Below, piece after piece: positions 44,918-53,555 of a stretch of 64,000 nucleotides of DNA. Within the stretch, counting starts at the first letter, position 1. Every line of letters begins with the position of its first letter. Below the pieces are notes generated by a model. The model was not told the origin of the DNA. It saw only the letters and a program-made list of their open reading frames with translations, and made no database searches. This stretch comes from Candidatus Gastranaerophilales bacterium (GTDB lineage: Bacteria > Cyanobacteriota > Vampirovibrionia > Gastranaerophilales > CAJFVJ01): the NCBI GenBank assembly GCA_944323485.1, contig CALUSR010000004.1, positions 222,234 to 286,233 of the forward strand. The letters are read 5' to 3'. The position numbers and the translations under genes are program-made.

Positions 44918-45916
44918 ATGAAGACAATAACGCTCATCCCTGGCGACGGCATAGGACCGGAGATATCTGATGCCGTAACAAAAATTATCGAAGCAGCGGG
45001 AGTAAAAATTAACTGGGATATACAATCAGCAGGAGCTGATGTTGCCGAAAAAGAAGGAACCCCGCTTCCTGATAGAGTAATAGACTCTATTAAAAAAAAT
45101 AAGATTGCTCTGAAAGCTCCGGTCACGACACCTATCGGCAAGGGGTTCAGAAGTGTAAACGTAGCACTTAGAAAATCTCTTGACCTTTATGCATGCCTGC
45201 GTCCAGCCAAAAACATCCCCGGAATAAAAACCCGCTTTGACAACGTTGATTTGATTGTAGTAAGAGAAAATACTGAAGACCTCTATGCAGGTATCGAAAG
45301 ACAAATCGATGAAAACAAAGCAGAGTCAATCAAAATCATAACAAGAGAAGCAAGCGAAAGAATTGCTGACTACGCATTTGACTATGCAGTAAAAAATAAC
45401 AGAAAAAAAGTTACTGCCGTTTCAAAAGCGAACATCTGCAAACTTAGCGATGGTTTATTCCTCGAAGCGGCAAGAGCTGTTGCAAAGAAATATCCTCAAA
45501 TTGAGTACAATGAAATTCTTGTAGACAACCTCTGCATGCAACTCGTCATTAATCCATCAAAATTTGATGTATTAGTTCTCCCTAATTTATATGGAGATAT
45601 CGTATCTGACCTCACATCAGGCTTGATTGGAGGTTTGGGAGTTGCCCAAGGGGCAAATATCGGCAAAGATTGCGCCGTATTTGAACCAGTTCATGGTTCA
45701 GCTCCTGATATAAAAGGACAGAATAAAGCAAACCCTACAGCTCTTCTTCTCTCTGCCTGCATGATGTTAGATTATATCGGAGAAAAAGACTCATCTCAAA
45801 AAATTAAAAATGCACTCTATAAAGTGCTTGAAGAAGGGAAAACCCTAACTCTTGATTTAGGGGGAAGCGCTTCGACTACTGAATTTCGGGATGAAATAAT
45901 TAAAAATCTGCAATAA
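44918..45916 (+). CDS. icd: NAD-dependent isocitrate dehydrogenase
   Basis: This 332-residue beta-decarboxylating dehydrogenase starts with TLIPGDGIGPEI. The substrate-binding segment reads FRSVNVALRKSLDLYACLRP. It keeps the RSxNVALR serine and asparagine that contact isocitrate, where isopropylmalate dehydrogenases have LxxLRKxLxLFANLRP. VVRENTEDLYAGIE and LPNLYGDIVSDL follow. At the coenzyme site HGSAPDIKGQN has Asp-Ile rather than the Lys-Tyr of NADP enzymes, pointing to NAD. It closes the operon ahead of a strong terminator. Together with the preceding genes it would yield 2-oxoglutarate for glutamate synthesis. Confidence 0.88.
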   Translation: MKTITLIPGDGIGPEISDAVTKIIEAAGVKINWDIQSAGADVAEKEGTPLPDRVIDSIKKNKIALKAPVTTPIGKGFRSVNVALRKSLDLYACLRPAKNIPGIKTRFDNVDLIVVRENTEDLYAGIERQIDENKAESIKIITREASERIADYAFDYAVKNNRKKVTAVSKANICKLSDGLFLEAARAVAKKYPQIEYNEILVDNLCMQLVINPSKFDVLVLPNLYGDIVSDLTSGLIGGLGVAQGANIGKDCAVFEPVHGSAPDIKGQNKANPTALLLSACMMLDYIGEKDSSQKIKNALYKVLEEGKTLTLDLGGSASTTEFRDEIIKNLQ

Positions 45917-45932
45917 TTCTACAAAAGACTAA

Positions 45933-45976
45933 AAACAAACTCTGAAGTATCAATAAAACTTCAGAGTTTGTTTTTT
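45933..45976 (+). terminator. Strong intrinsic terminator after the isocitrate dehydrogenase gene
   Basis: A perfect 16-bp stem (45933-45948 with 45958-45973) with a 9-base loop ends in T residues. On the minus strand it lies just beyond the stop of the broken gene at 45978. Confidence 0.9.
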
Positions 45977-45977
45977 A

Positions 45978-46265
45978 TTAATATATTTCATGACGGCTCT
46001 GCGACGATTTTTCTATAACAGGAACAACATAAGCCGTATTTGCTTCTGAAATTTTCCGAAGAATATCATCCATCTTTTCTGAAGAATAAACATCCTGATA
46101 TCCTGCACCATCTTGATTGGATATAACCATTTTGGTTCCCCAGACAGAATCTTAGAGGCTCTGAATTCTGTTTGTGTTGATATAAGTATCTGAAACTTTA
46201 TTCCCGTAAGAAAATCTTACAAACCCGCCAAAATTTACCGAGGAATAATTTTTTAGATTCATCAT
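45978..46265 (-). pseudogene. Small tagged protein gene interrupted by one in-frame TAA
   Basis: On the minus strand a frame runs from ATG 46265 (or 46262) to TAA at 45978-45980, broken only by a TAA at 46152-46154. Before the break it reads MMNLKNYSSVNFGGFVRFSY and continues polar to RIQSL. After it the same frame reads DSVWGTKMVISNQDGAGYQD and ends SSQSRHEIY. Coding character is continuous on both sides, and AAAGGA precedes the start. The N-terminus carries the SVNFGG form of the tag shared by other proteins in the window. Either a recent nonsense mutation or a sequencing error separates the halves. The region 45917-46394 holds nothing else but this and two terminators. No family recognised. 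Confidence 0.65.
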
Positions 46266-46338
46266 TACCAAAAGTCCTTTCTTTATAATATTTTATAGAT
46301 TAAAGACTGCTGAATACCAAAATTTGATACCTGCACAT

Positions 46339-46374
46339 AAAAGCCTCTAAAAAATATTTTAGAGGCTTTTATTT
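46339..46374 (-). terminator. Intrinsic terminator of dapL
   Basis: A perfect 14-bp stem (46339-46352 with 46357-46370) with a 4-base loop lies 21 bp beyond the dapL stop. T-rich tails exist on both strands, so it may also protect against opposite-strand transcription. Confidence 0.85.
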
Positions 46375-46394
46375 TATATCTTAAAAATTTCTTA

Positions 46395-47573
46395 TCAGAA
46401 CAATTTCGAAAAACGTTCCATAGCTTCGATAGTTTTTGCTCGATCACCAAAAGATGTAAGTCTGAAAAATCCTTCGCCGTTTTCACCGAAACCTGCACCA
46501 GGAGTTCCAACCACCTGAGCCTTTTCAAGAAGATAATCAAAGAACTCCCATGAGCTCATATTATTTGGACATTTAAGCCAAATATAAGGAGAGTGTGTAC
46601 CTCCGGTAAAATATATTCCTTTAGCTTTCAGCGTATCGGCTATAATCTTTGCATTCTCACTGTAATATGCAATATTTTCCTGAATTTGTTTTTGTCCTTC
46701 TTCAGAGAATACAGCCTCAGCACCCCTTTGAACAATATATGGCACACCGTTGAATTTCGTGGTCTGTCTTCTCAGCCACATTTTGTTGATATGCACTCCA
46801 TCATAAACAAGCTCCTGAGGAACTATTGTATAACCGCATCTTGTACCGGTAAAGCCTGCCGTTTTGGAGAAAGAACAAAATTCAATCGCACACTTTTTGG
46901 CACCTTCGATTTCAAAGATACTGCGCGGAAGATTTTTATCTTTGATAAAGCATTCATATGCTGCATCATAAAGTATTATTGCATTATTTTTCAGAGCATA
47001 ATCAACCCATTTTTTGAGTCCCTCTTTTGTATAGACGGCTCCTGTCGGGTTGTTTGGCGAGCAGATATAAATTATATCCGCTTTTATGTTTTCATCAGGC
47101 ATGGGGAGGAAATCGTTCGCCTCATTTGCATCAGCAAAAACAATTTTTCTTCCTGCCATAACATTTGTATCTACATAAACAGGATACACGGGATTCGGAA
47201 CAAGAACTGTATTATCCTGAGAAAATAAGTCAAGTATATTTCCTACATCACTTTTTGCTCCGTCGCTTATAAAAATTTCATCAAGTTCAAGATGAGTGTT
47301 TCTTGAAGCATAATATTTTTGTATTGCTTCTTTCAAAAAGCCATAGCCCTGCTCAGGACCATAACCTCTAAAAGATTCCTTCACTCCCATCTCTTCAACA
47401 GCTTTGTTCATAGCTTTTACAACAGCAGGAGCAAGAGGAAGTGTTACATCGCCGATACCCAGTCTTATTACTGAAGCATCAGGATTTTTCTGAGTAAACT
47501 CCGCTACTTTATGAGCGATTGTCGAAAACAAATAACTGTCTTCTAGTTTTTGATAATTTTTATTAATCTTCAT
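46395..47573 (-). CDS. dapL: LL-diaminopimelate aminotransferase
   Basis: The 392-residue PLP enzyme converts tetrahydrodipicolinate directly to LL-diaminopimelate, the short lysine route of cyanobacteria, plants and chlamydiae. The signatures are [59 protein letters not shown], and the PLP lysine in [15 protein letters not shown]. The length fits. It is monocistronic with its own terminator. Together with lysC at 17775 it supplies meso-diaminopimelate for peptidoglycan. Confidence 0.95.
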   Translation of the reverse strand: MKINKNYQKLEDSYLFSTIAHKVAEFTQKNPDASVIRLGIGDVTLPLAPAVVKAMNKAVEEMGVKESFRGYGPEQGYGFLKEAIQKYYASRNTHLELDEIFISDGAKSDVGNILDLFSQDNTVLVPNPVYPVYVDTNVMAGRKIVFADANEANDFLPMPDENIKADIIYICSPNNPTGAVYTKEGLKKWVDYALKNNAIILYDAAYECFIKDKNLPRSIFEIEGAKKCAIEFCSFSKTAGFTGTRCGYTIVPQELVYDGVHINKMWLRRQTTKFNGVPYIVQRGAEAVFSEEGQKQIQENIAYYSENAKIIADTLKAKGIYFTGGTHSPYIWLKCPNNMSSWEFFDYLLEKAQVVGTPGAGFGENGEGFFRLTSFGDRAKTIEAMERFSKLF

Positions 47574-47646
47574 AAATCTTTTTCATCCCTAAACTGTTAA
47601 CTCACAAGGATTATTATAGCTTAAAAACACAACTTTTATAAAAAAT

Positions 47647-47674
47647 TTGCTGTTATTTTGAAAAAGTTTATAAT
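47647..47674 (+). promoter_or_regulatory. Candidate promoter ahead of the prs-like leader
   Basis: TTGCTG at 47647-47652 and TATAAT at 47669-47674 are 16 bases apart. The start would fall near 47681, giving a leader of about 240 nt before the gene at 47923. Confidence 0.4.
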
Positions 47675-47680
47675 ATAATT

Positions 47681-47897
47681 AGTTCATAAGATGAGGATGA
47701 GAATAAAAAATATGAATTTATTATTTTATTTGAATAAAAAATCTTATTATCTGGTTAATTTATATCAAAATTTTTTAATTTTGACCCAAAATCTTGAAGA
47801 CATAATAAGAACGTCGTTTTTTAAGCAAAAGCAGTTGTGTTATGTCGAATGTATAGAATATCAAAAGCACTGTTAATTTATTAACGGTGCTTTTTTA
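47681..47897 (+). promoter_or_regulatory. Leader region ending in a terminator-like hairpin upstream of the prs-like gene
   Basis: The 349-bp gap between dapL and the PRPP synthetase-like gene holds a candidate promoter, an AT-rich leader with a possible short ORF (ATG 47712, rich in Tyr, Leu and Phe) and a hairpin. The hairpin has a 14-bp stem (47863-47876 with 47881-47894, one wobble pair), a 4-base loop and a T run. It stands 26 bp before the gene, where an attenuator or riboswitch expression platform would be. Alternatively it terminates a small RNA and the gene has a separate start. I recognise no known riboswitch. Confidence 0.35.
47863..47897 (+). terminator. Terminator-like hairpin 26 bp before the prs-like gene
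   Basis: Stem AAAAGCAC-TGTTAA pairs with TTAACG-GTGCTTTT around a TTTA loop, followed by T residues. Its position inside a leader, not after a gene, suggests premature termination. Confidence 0.7.
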
Positions 47898-47922
47898 GTG
47901 CAGAAAAAAGGAAGAAGAGAAA

Positions 47923-48954
47923 ATGATTCAGGCAGTAAGAAATATCGGATTATTATCCCGATCAGCAAAAAACACCCCCAAAAAACATCAAACACCGTCG
48001 TTGCGTTATCGGTACAATCTTAGCAAAGATACAGTGTCTTTTGGTATCAGCAAAAAAGATACAAAACTGTTTTCCTGCAAAGACAGCAGTGAACTTGGTG
48101 CTAATATAGCAAATGAACTCGGAATAGAGCAAAATGACTCAATATCAAAAAAGTTCAAAAACGGTGAAACTTATGTCAAATTAAATGACGACGTTGACGG
48201 TAAATCCGTTGTTGTTATCAACTCAGGCAATGACCCTGTCAACGATAACCTGATGGAGTTCAGACAGCTGATAGATGCATCAAAAAGAAACGGAGCAGAA
48301 AAAATTACGGCGGTTGTTCCATATTTGCCATATTCAAGACAGGATAGACTTTCTGATGAAGGAGAATCTCTTGCAGCCAAAATGGTAGCGGAGGACTTAG
48401 AACGGACAGGCGCTGACAAAGTTATAACAGTAGACTTACATTCCCCGCAAATACAGGGATTCTTTGATATTCCGGTAAAAAATCTCTCTGCAATTCCTAT
48501 GTTTGCAGATTATTTCAAAAAAAATCATGACAATATAGAAAAATCTTTTGTTGTTGTCAGCCCTGATTCAGGCGGTGAAAAGAGAGCAAAAAAACTTGCA
48601 AAAGAATTGGGCACACCTGTTTCGGTCATTTCTAAAGAAAGAGCAGAACACAACAAAGCAGAAGCAGTATCAATTTCAGGTGATGTAAAAGATAAAAACT
48701 GCATCCTCGTAGATGATATGATAGATACTGCAGGCAGTATCACAGCAGCCGTCAAAATGCTCAAATCAAAAGGAGCAAATGATATATATATTGCGGCAAC
48801 TCATGGAATATTCAGCGGAGCTGCATATGAAAACATCCAAAACTGCCCTGTTAAAGAGGTTGTTGTAACTGATTCTCTTCCTCTTAAAGAAGGTGCTCCA
48901 TCAAACATAAAACAACTCTCGATTGCAAGCATTGTCGCAGATGAACTAAACTAA
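47923..48954 (+). CDS. prs: PRPP synthetase (ribose-phosphate pyrophosphokinase) with tagged N-terminal extension
   Basis: The 343-residue protein contains the PRPP synthetase fold from residue 48. It shows KFKNGETYVKL, PYLPYSRQDRLSDEGESLAAKMVA with a catalytic-loop arginine, VDLHSPQIQGFFDIPV, SPDSGGEKRAKKLA and the PRPP motif ILVDDMIDTAGS. It would make PRPP for nucleotide, histidine and NAD synthesis. About 46 extra residues precede the enzyme, ending in TVSFGISKKD, the SFG form of the tag seen on other proteins here; ordinary Prs enzymes lack it. AGGAAGAAGAG precedes the ATG. It could be a second, specialised copy. The stop overlaps the convergent radical SAM gene by 4 nt. Confidence 0.88.
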   Translation: MIQAVRNIGLLSRSAKNTPKKHQTPSLRYRYNLSKDTVSFGISKKDTKLFSCKDSSELGANIANELGIEQNDSISKKFKNGETYVKLNDDVDGKSVVVINSGNDPVNDNLMEFRQLIDASKRNGAEKITAVVPYLPYSRQDRLSDEGESLAAKMVAEDLERTGADKVITVDLHSPQIQGFFDIPVKNLSAIPMFADYFKKNHDNIEKSFVVVSPDSGGEKRAKKLAKELGTPVSVISKERAEHNKAEAVSISGDVKDKNCILVDDMIDTAGSITAAVKMLKSKGANDIYIAATHGIFSGAAYENIQNCPVKEVVVTDSLPLKEGAPSNIKQLSIASIVADELN

Positions 48955-49763
48955 CCGCTAACTCTTCCATAGTGGAAGAAAACAGAATAATTAAGAGATT
49001 CTTCTCTGCAATATTGTTCTATTTTTTCACGAAGAAACAGCCAGTATGAATTATTATTAAATACAAAAATATCCTGATATAAGAACATCAAATCAGGATA
49101 TTTTTTGTATACATAATCTAAAACCCGCTGTTTATAAGCTGAACGGAGGTTCAGGTTTTCAAACCAGTATTCACAAACAAAATCTTTTGTTTCTTCAATG
49201 ATGCGCTTAAAATCAGTAATTTCCGGAAATATCGGTGACATAAACAAAACAGTAGGAATTCCGGAATTATAAAGAGTTCTTAGGGTTTGAATTCTTCTTT
49301 TTATTGATGGAGCATATGGTTCTACATCAAATCTGAAAGAATCATCAAAAGAATTGATAGAGAGAACAACTTTTACTTTATGCAGTTTTGATAGGATATC
49401 CATATCTCTTGCGACTAAATCAGATTTTGTTATTATATCAACAGACACAGGCGTTGCCACCAGTTGGTGTAAAATATTTCTTGTTATCTCATACTTTTTT
49501 TCATATATGTTATAAGGATCCGTAACAGAACCTATCACGAGATTTTTTCCACAGAGGTTCCTTGTATTAAGAGGCTTACCACAGATTTTGACATCAACGA
49601 AATCGCCCCAGGCTTCAAGATGATTTGTAAACCTCTTCATAAAACTTGCATAACAATACATACATTTATGAGGACATCCGATATAAGGATTTATCACAAA
49701 ATCAGTTGATGGAAGATTTGATTTGCTTATGTAGTTTTTTACCTCAATAACTTGTTCTTTCAT
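48951..49763 (-). CDS. SPL-family radical SAM protein
   Basis: This 270-residue protein has the radical SAM cluster motif CPHKCMYCYASFM. The spacing and surrounding INPYIGCPHKCMYCYA match the spore-photoproduct-lyase-like (SplB/Rv2578c) family, which also shows LVIGSVTDPYNIYEKKY and ITKSDLVARD. In non-spore-formers its substrate is unknown. Genuine SplB also needs a distal cysteine for DNA repair, which I cannot place here. I chose ATG 49763, 5 nt after the upstream stop at 49768; the frame extends to a TTG at 49808 inside the previous gene. Confidence 0.85.
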   Translation of the reverse strand: MKEQVIEVKNYISKSNLPSTDFVINPYIGCPHKCMYCYASFMKRFTNHLEAWGDFVDVKICGKPLNTRNLCGKNLVIGSVTDPYNIYEKKYEITRNILHQLVATPVSVDIITKSDLVARDMDILSKLHKVKVVLSINSFDDSFRFDVEPYAPSIKRRIQTLRTLYNSGIPTVLFMSPIFPEITDFKRIIEETKDFVCEYWFENLNLRSAYKQRVLDYVYKKYPDLMFLYQDIFVFNNNSYWLFLREKIEQYCREESLNYSVFFHYGRVSG

Positions 49764-49767
49764 AAAA

Positions 49768-50235
49768 TCAGTGACGTCTTTTTGATGAAATTTTTTTAGC
49801 AGCAACAAACAGCTTATAGATTAATTTATGACGTTTTTCAAGGGAATCCCATATATAACGATTGTCATCAACAGATAACTCTCCGCAGTCAATAACATCC
49901 ATATGCAATTTTATATTTTGTGCCTTTTTCTCAAGTTTTTCATACACATCTTTTGGTATAGAGTCTTTAGACATTAAAAATGCCGTAGACAACAAATCCA
50001 TATAAACATGGTACAAAATTTCTATAGTTAAAGAATCTTTTGATATATTCAGTTTGCAGCCTGCAAGCTGTTCATATTTAGAAAGAATATATTCAGCAAG
50101 TTGCAGTGCCGTATTTCCTTTTTCTTTGTTCAAAAAGTCAAAGAGATTATCATCACAGACAATCCTCGCCCACTTATCGCTGAATCTGATTGATATCCCA
50201 TGGAAATCCTTATCAACAATTTCTGAACCGAGCAT
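49768..50235 (-). CDS. Hypothetical cytoplasmic protein
   Basis: I do not recognise this 155-residue protein. It has a short beta-rich start (GISIRFSDKWARIVCDDN), then a mainly helical body and a basic end (KKISSKRRH). It has no signal peptide, membrane helix or catalytic motif that I can see. It sits 3 nt after rlmD and 5 nt before the radical SAM gene, so the three are one operon. It might be a partner of the radical SAM protein. Confidence 0.65.
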   Translation of the reverse strand: MLGSEIVDKDFHGISIRFSDKWARIVCDDNLFDFLNKEKGNTALQLAEYILSKYEQLAGCKLNISKDSLTIEILYHVYMDLLSTAFLMSKDSIPKDVYEKLEKKAQNIKLHMDVIDCGELSVDDNRYIWDSLEKRHKLIYKLFVAAKKISSKRRH

Positions 50236-50238
50236 AGT

Positions 50239-51600
50239 TTATTCTCCATATTTAGCTAATAATACCACCGTTTCAACATGATGGGTATGGCAAAACATAT
50301 CAACAGGCTGAACACGTTTGACCAAAAAACCGAATTCTTCAAGTTTTTTCAAATCTCTTCCAAGTGTTGCAGGATTACAGCTGACATAAAGAATAACCTT
50401 ATTAGACAATGAAGAAACAGCTTCAAGAGCCTTCTCTGAGCAGCCTTTTCTTGGCGGGTCGATAATTACGGCATCAAAAACCCGACCTTCTTTCACAAAA
50501 TTATCGAGAACTTCCTGCGCATCTCCTTCAAAAAGAGAAATATTATCAGCTCTATTTTTCTCCAAATTTATCTTCGCATCACAAACAGCCTGAGGATAAT
50601 CTTCTACGGCAACAATATTATCGGCAATATCCTTCATCCATATAGAAAAACTTCCTACCCCGGAATAAGCATCCAAAAGCCTTGGAATTTTCCCAATAAA
50701 CTGAGATTTCAACATATCTTCAGCTGTTTTAAATATATTAACAGCCGAGCGAGGATTAACCTGAAAGAAACTTCCCTTCGATATATGATATATCCGTCCT
50801 TCAAGATTTTCTTCAACAAAATCATCTCCTGATATCAGCTCAAAATTTTCTCCCATAATCACATTTGAATTTTGTTTATTAAAATTCACACACACGCCTG
50901 ATATCTGAGGGAATTTATGCATTACATCATCAGCTATAATTCTTAAATCAGGAGCAGTACTCTTTGAGTTAACAACAAAGATAAGAAGTATTTTCTTGTT
51001 TGTAGAACTGTATCGAAACACAAAATGCCGAATCATTCCCTTCCGAGTTTTTTCATCATAAGCTCTGATATTCTTCTTTTGAAATATGTCTTTCAAATAT
51101 TCACAAATTTCACCGATTATATCAGGCTGTATAGGGCAGTATTTTATGTTTACAAGCTCATGAGAATTTTTCTTGAAATATCCAGCCAAAATTCTCTTCG
51201 AATTTTTTGTCTGAGAAACAGGCATCTGCACTTTGCAGCGATATTGCATATTATCAGGAGATGCAATGGTTCTTTCAACCTCAATTTCTTTTTTCAATGC
51301 CTTTTGCAGGGTATCTTTGACTATCCGTGTCTTCACATCAAGCTGATGTTCATACTCAACATGCTGCCACTGGCAGCCGCCGCAAACTTTTGACAGTTTG
51401 CATTCAGGTTCAATTCTGTATTTAGATTTAGATATAATATTTTTTAAAGAAGCAAGAGAAAATTGTTTCTTATCAGAAAAGACTTCTGCTTCCACTACCT
51501 CTCCATCAACAACATCATCAACAAACACTGTTTTCCCATTGTCAAGATGTCCGACACCGGCACCGCCGTAGACAAGAGATTTAATTTCTATTTTTTCCAT
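50239..51600 (-). CDS. rlmD: 23S rRNA (uracil-C5)-methyltransferase RlmD/RumA family
   Basis: The 453-residue enzyme has an N-terminal TRAM domain (about residues 1-55, LVYGGAGVGHL). An iron-sulfur-type cysteine set follows (ECKLSKVCGGCQWQH and a later KYCPIQP). The SAM domain has FFQVNPRSAVNIF, LDAYSGVGSFSIWM, IDPPRKGCSEKALE and the catalytic cysteine in YVSCNPATLGRDL. RlmD makes m5U1939 in E. coli 23S rRNA; relatives RlmCD and TrmA share the fold, so the exact site is inferred. It lies 3 nt after the ABC exporter gene. Confidence 0.9.
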   Translation of the reverse strand: MEKIEIKSLVYGGAGVGHLDNGKTVFVDDVVDGEVVEAEVFSDKKQFSLASLKNIISKSKYRIEPECKLSKVCGGCQWQHVEYEHQLDVKTRIVKDTLQKALKKEIEVERTIASPDNMQYRCKVQMPVSQTKNSKRILAGYFKKNSHELVNIKYCPIQPDIIGEICEYLKDIFQKKNIRAYDEKTRKGMIRHFVFRYSSTNKKILLIFVVNSKSTAPDLRIIADDVMHKFPQISGVCVNFNKQNSNVIMGENFELISGDDFVEENLEGRIYHISKGSFFQVNPRSAVNIFKTAEDMLKSQFIGKIPRLLDAYSGVGSFSIWMKDIADNIVAVEDYPQAVCDAKINLEKNRADNISLFEGDAQEVLDNFVKEGRVFDAVIIDPPRKGCSEKALEAVSSLSNKVILYVSCNPATLGRDLKKLEEFGFLVKRVQPVDMFCHTHHVETVVLLAKYGE

Positions 51601-51603
51601 AAC

Positions 51604-53385
51604 CTAAGCCGTCACCGCTTCTTTGTTAAATTGAGAAAAATACAGCGTTCGATAAGCTCCGTTTTCTTTTGAAAGAAGTTGTTCATGCGTTCCGACTTCA
51701 ACTATCTTTCCGTCATTTACAACAGCTATTTTATCCGCATTCTGAATTGTTGAAAGACGATGTGCAATTACAAATACAGTACGATTTCTCATAAGATTTT
51801 CCAACGCCTTCTGAACAATTGCTTCAGATTTGTTATCAAGAGCGGATGTTGCTTCATCAAGAATTACAATAGCGGAATCTTTTAGCATTGCACGTGCAAT
51901 TGCAACACGCTGACGCTGCCCTCCTGATAAGGTCGTGCCTCTTTCTCCGATAACGGTATCGACTCCATTCGGAAGCGTAGATAAAAACTCATCAAGATGG
52001 GCACCTTTTATCGCTTCTTCAAGCTTTTCTTCAGATGCTCCAAAATCTCCCATCATGATATTATCTCTTATAGTACCTGAAAATAAGAAATTATCCTGAA
52101 AAACAATTGAAATATTATTTCTCAAAGACTCAAGAGTATAATCTCTTATATCAATGCCGTCTATTTTTATGCTTCCTTTATAAATATCATAAAATCTCGG
52201 AAGGAGGTTTACAAAAGTAGTTTTGCCGCCTCCTGAATTTCCGACAAGAGCAAGAGTTTCTCCGACTTTTACATCAATAGATACATCTTTCAAAACATCT
52301 ATACCTTCTTCATATTGAAAATAAACATGTTCAAAAGATATGTCTTTTGAAACTCTATCAAGTGTTTTTGCCTCTGGTCTGTTCTGAATTTCTGGAACCA
52401 AATCAAAAAGTTCAAAGACACGCCCCATTGATACGAATATTGTCTGAAGTCCTGTAAGAGTATTTCCCAATGTCTTTATCGGTTTGTATAACAACAAAAG
52501 CGATGTCACAAAAGATGCAAAACTTCCGCTTGTCATCTGCCCCGTCAAAATAAGATGGTTTCCAAAGCACATAACAATCGCAATCCCGAAAGATGCTATC
52601 AAATACATAATCGGCGACATCCATCCGACTCTTTTTGTCAGAGAAATACTCAAATCAAAAGCCTCATGAATTTGATTTTCGAGTTTGTGATACTGATAAT
52701 CCTGCAATCCGTAAGATGTGATTATCCTGTTTCCTCCGCAGGTTTCGTTGAAATTTGTAGTAATAACACCCCCTACGGTCATACAGGCATTTGAGGTTCT
52801 TTTTATGCGTTTTCTGATTAAAATAGCAGGACCGCAAGCAAACACAAGCACAACAACACCGACTATTGCAAGCTGCCATGAGTTATAAAGCATAACCCCG
52901 ACAAGTGCAATCGTACCAGCTCCCGTTGCCATAAGTGTTTTTATATTATCCAAAATACCTTTTGAAGCAGTATCTGCATCCCCAAGAAAACGACCGAGAA
53001 TAATACCCGATGAATTTATCTGAAAAAATCTTGTATCCATGGTCAAAAGTTTTTTAAATAAATCAAGTTTTATGGCATTCGTCACCTTCATGCCCGTCCA
53101 ATCAGTCAGATAAGTGTTGAGATATCTGAGAGTACCCTGAAATAATGCAAAGAAAATTATGGCAAACGGAATCCAAAAAGCAAGCTGCTCATTTCCTTTC
53201 CCTATAACCTCATCCATATAAGGTCTGAGAGCATAGGCAACAACACCATCAAGCAAACCTACGGGAATTGCAATCAGAAAATTCAGGAGTATTCTATCCC
53301 AATAAGGAAGAATATATTTTGATATTCTCTTAAGTAAATATCCGTATTTAAACGAATTTTGTGCTGTTGTATCCGTTAATCTCAT
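51604..53385 (-). CDS. ABC exporter, MsbA-like half-transporter
   Basis: The 593-residue protein fuses six membrane helices (about residues 25-320) to an ATPase domain. Walker A is GNSGGGKTTF, the signature is LSGGQRQRVAIARAML, Walker B is AIVILDEATSALD, and the H-loop is VFVIAHRLSTIQ. Homodimeric exporters of this type flip lipid A, lipids or drugs. The family-wide IAIPVGLLDGVVAYALRPYMDEVIG start is close to cyanobacterial MsbA-type proteins. Substrate is inferred as lipid or lipopolysaccharide at best. GAGGG precedes the ATG. Confidence 0.92.
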   Translation of the reverse strand: MRLTDTTAQNSFKYGYLLKRISKYILPYWDRILLNFLIAIPVGLLDGVVAYALRPYMDEVIGKGNEQLAFWIPFAIIFFALFQGTLRYLNTYLTDWTGMKVTNAIKLDLFKKLLTMDTRFFQINSSGIILGRFLGDADTASKGILDNIKTLMATGAGTIALVGVMLYNSWQLAIVGVVVLVFACGPAILIRKRIKRTSNACMTVGGVITTNFNETCGGNRIITSYGLQDYQYHKLENQIHEAFDLSISLTKRVGWMSPIMYLIASFGIAIVMCFGNHLILTGQMTSGSFASFVTSLLLLYKPIKTLGNTLTGLQTIFVSMGRVFELFDLVPEIQNRPEAKTLDRVSKDISFEHVYFQYEEGIDVLKDVSIDVKVGETLALVGNSGGGKTTFVNLLPRFYDIYKGSIKIDGIDIRDYTLESLRNNISIVFQDNFLFSGTIRDNIMMGDFGASEEKLEEAIKGAHLDEFLSTLPNGVDTVIGERGTTLSGGQRQRVAIARAMLKDSAIVILDEATSALDNKSEAIVQKALENLMRNRTVFVIAHRLSTIQNADKIAVVNDGKIVEVGTHEQLLSKENGAYRTLYFSQFNKEAVTA

Positions 53386-53516
53386 AAATCCCTCTATAAA
53401 AAATCAAAGCATATTTGATATTTTACTTTAAACATTTACTTATGTCTTTATATAGACACTTTGTAACATAAAGATTTGTAAAAAAAATTTTTTATATCTA
53501 ACAAATATATTTTATT

Positions 53517-53533
53517 AATATACTTTATATATA
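53517..53533 (+). promoter_or_regulatory. Upstream element AATATACTTTATATATA shared with the 37844 gene
   Basis: The same 17-base string occurs at 37799-37815. Here it lies 23 bases before the ATG at 53556, followed by AGAGAGAG as ribosome site. A common promoter or regulator site is plausible. Confidence 0.4.
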
Positions 53534-53555
53534 ATATAAGAGAGAGTTTCTAAAT

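Noticed and set aside
41793..45916. Plain leucine operon leuA-leuC-leuD-leuB
   Set aside because: The dehydrogenase has isocitrate-type substrate residues, and the synthase lacks the LeuA regulatory domain.
46152..46154. Recoded stop (readthrough amino acid) in the small tagged gene
   Set aside because: The codon is TAA, which is not used for selenocysteine or pyrrolysine, and I see no recoding structure. Nonsense mutation or error is simpler.
47691..47876. Independent 61-residue protein gene before prs
   Set aside because: It overlaps the leader, is very AT-rich with skewed composition, shows no domain, and ends at a terminator. It is at best a leader peptide.
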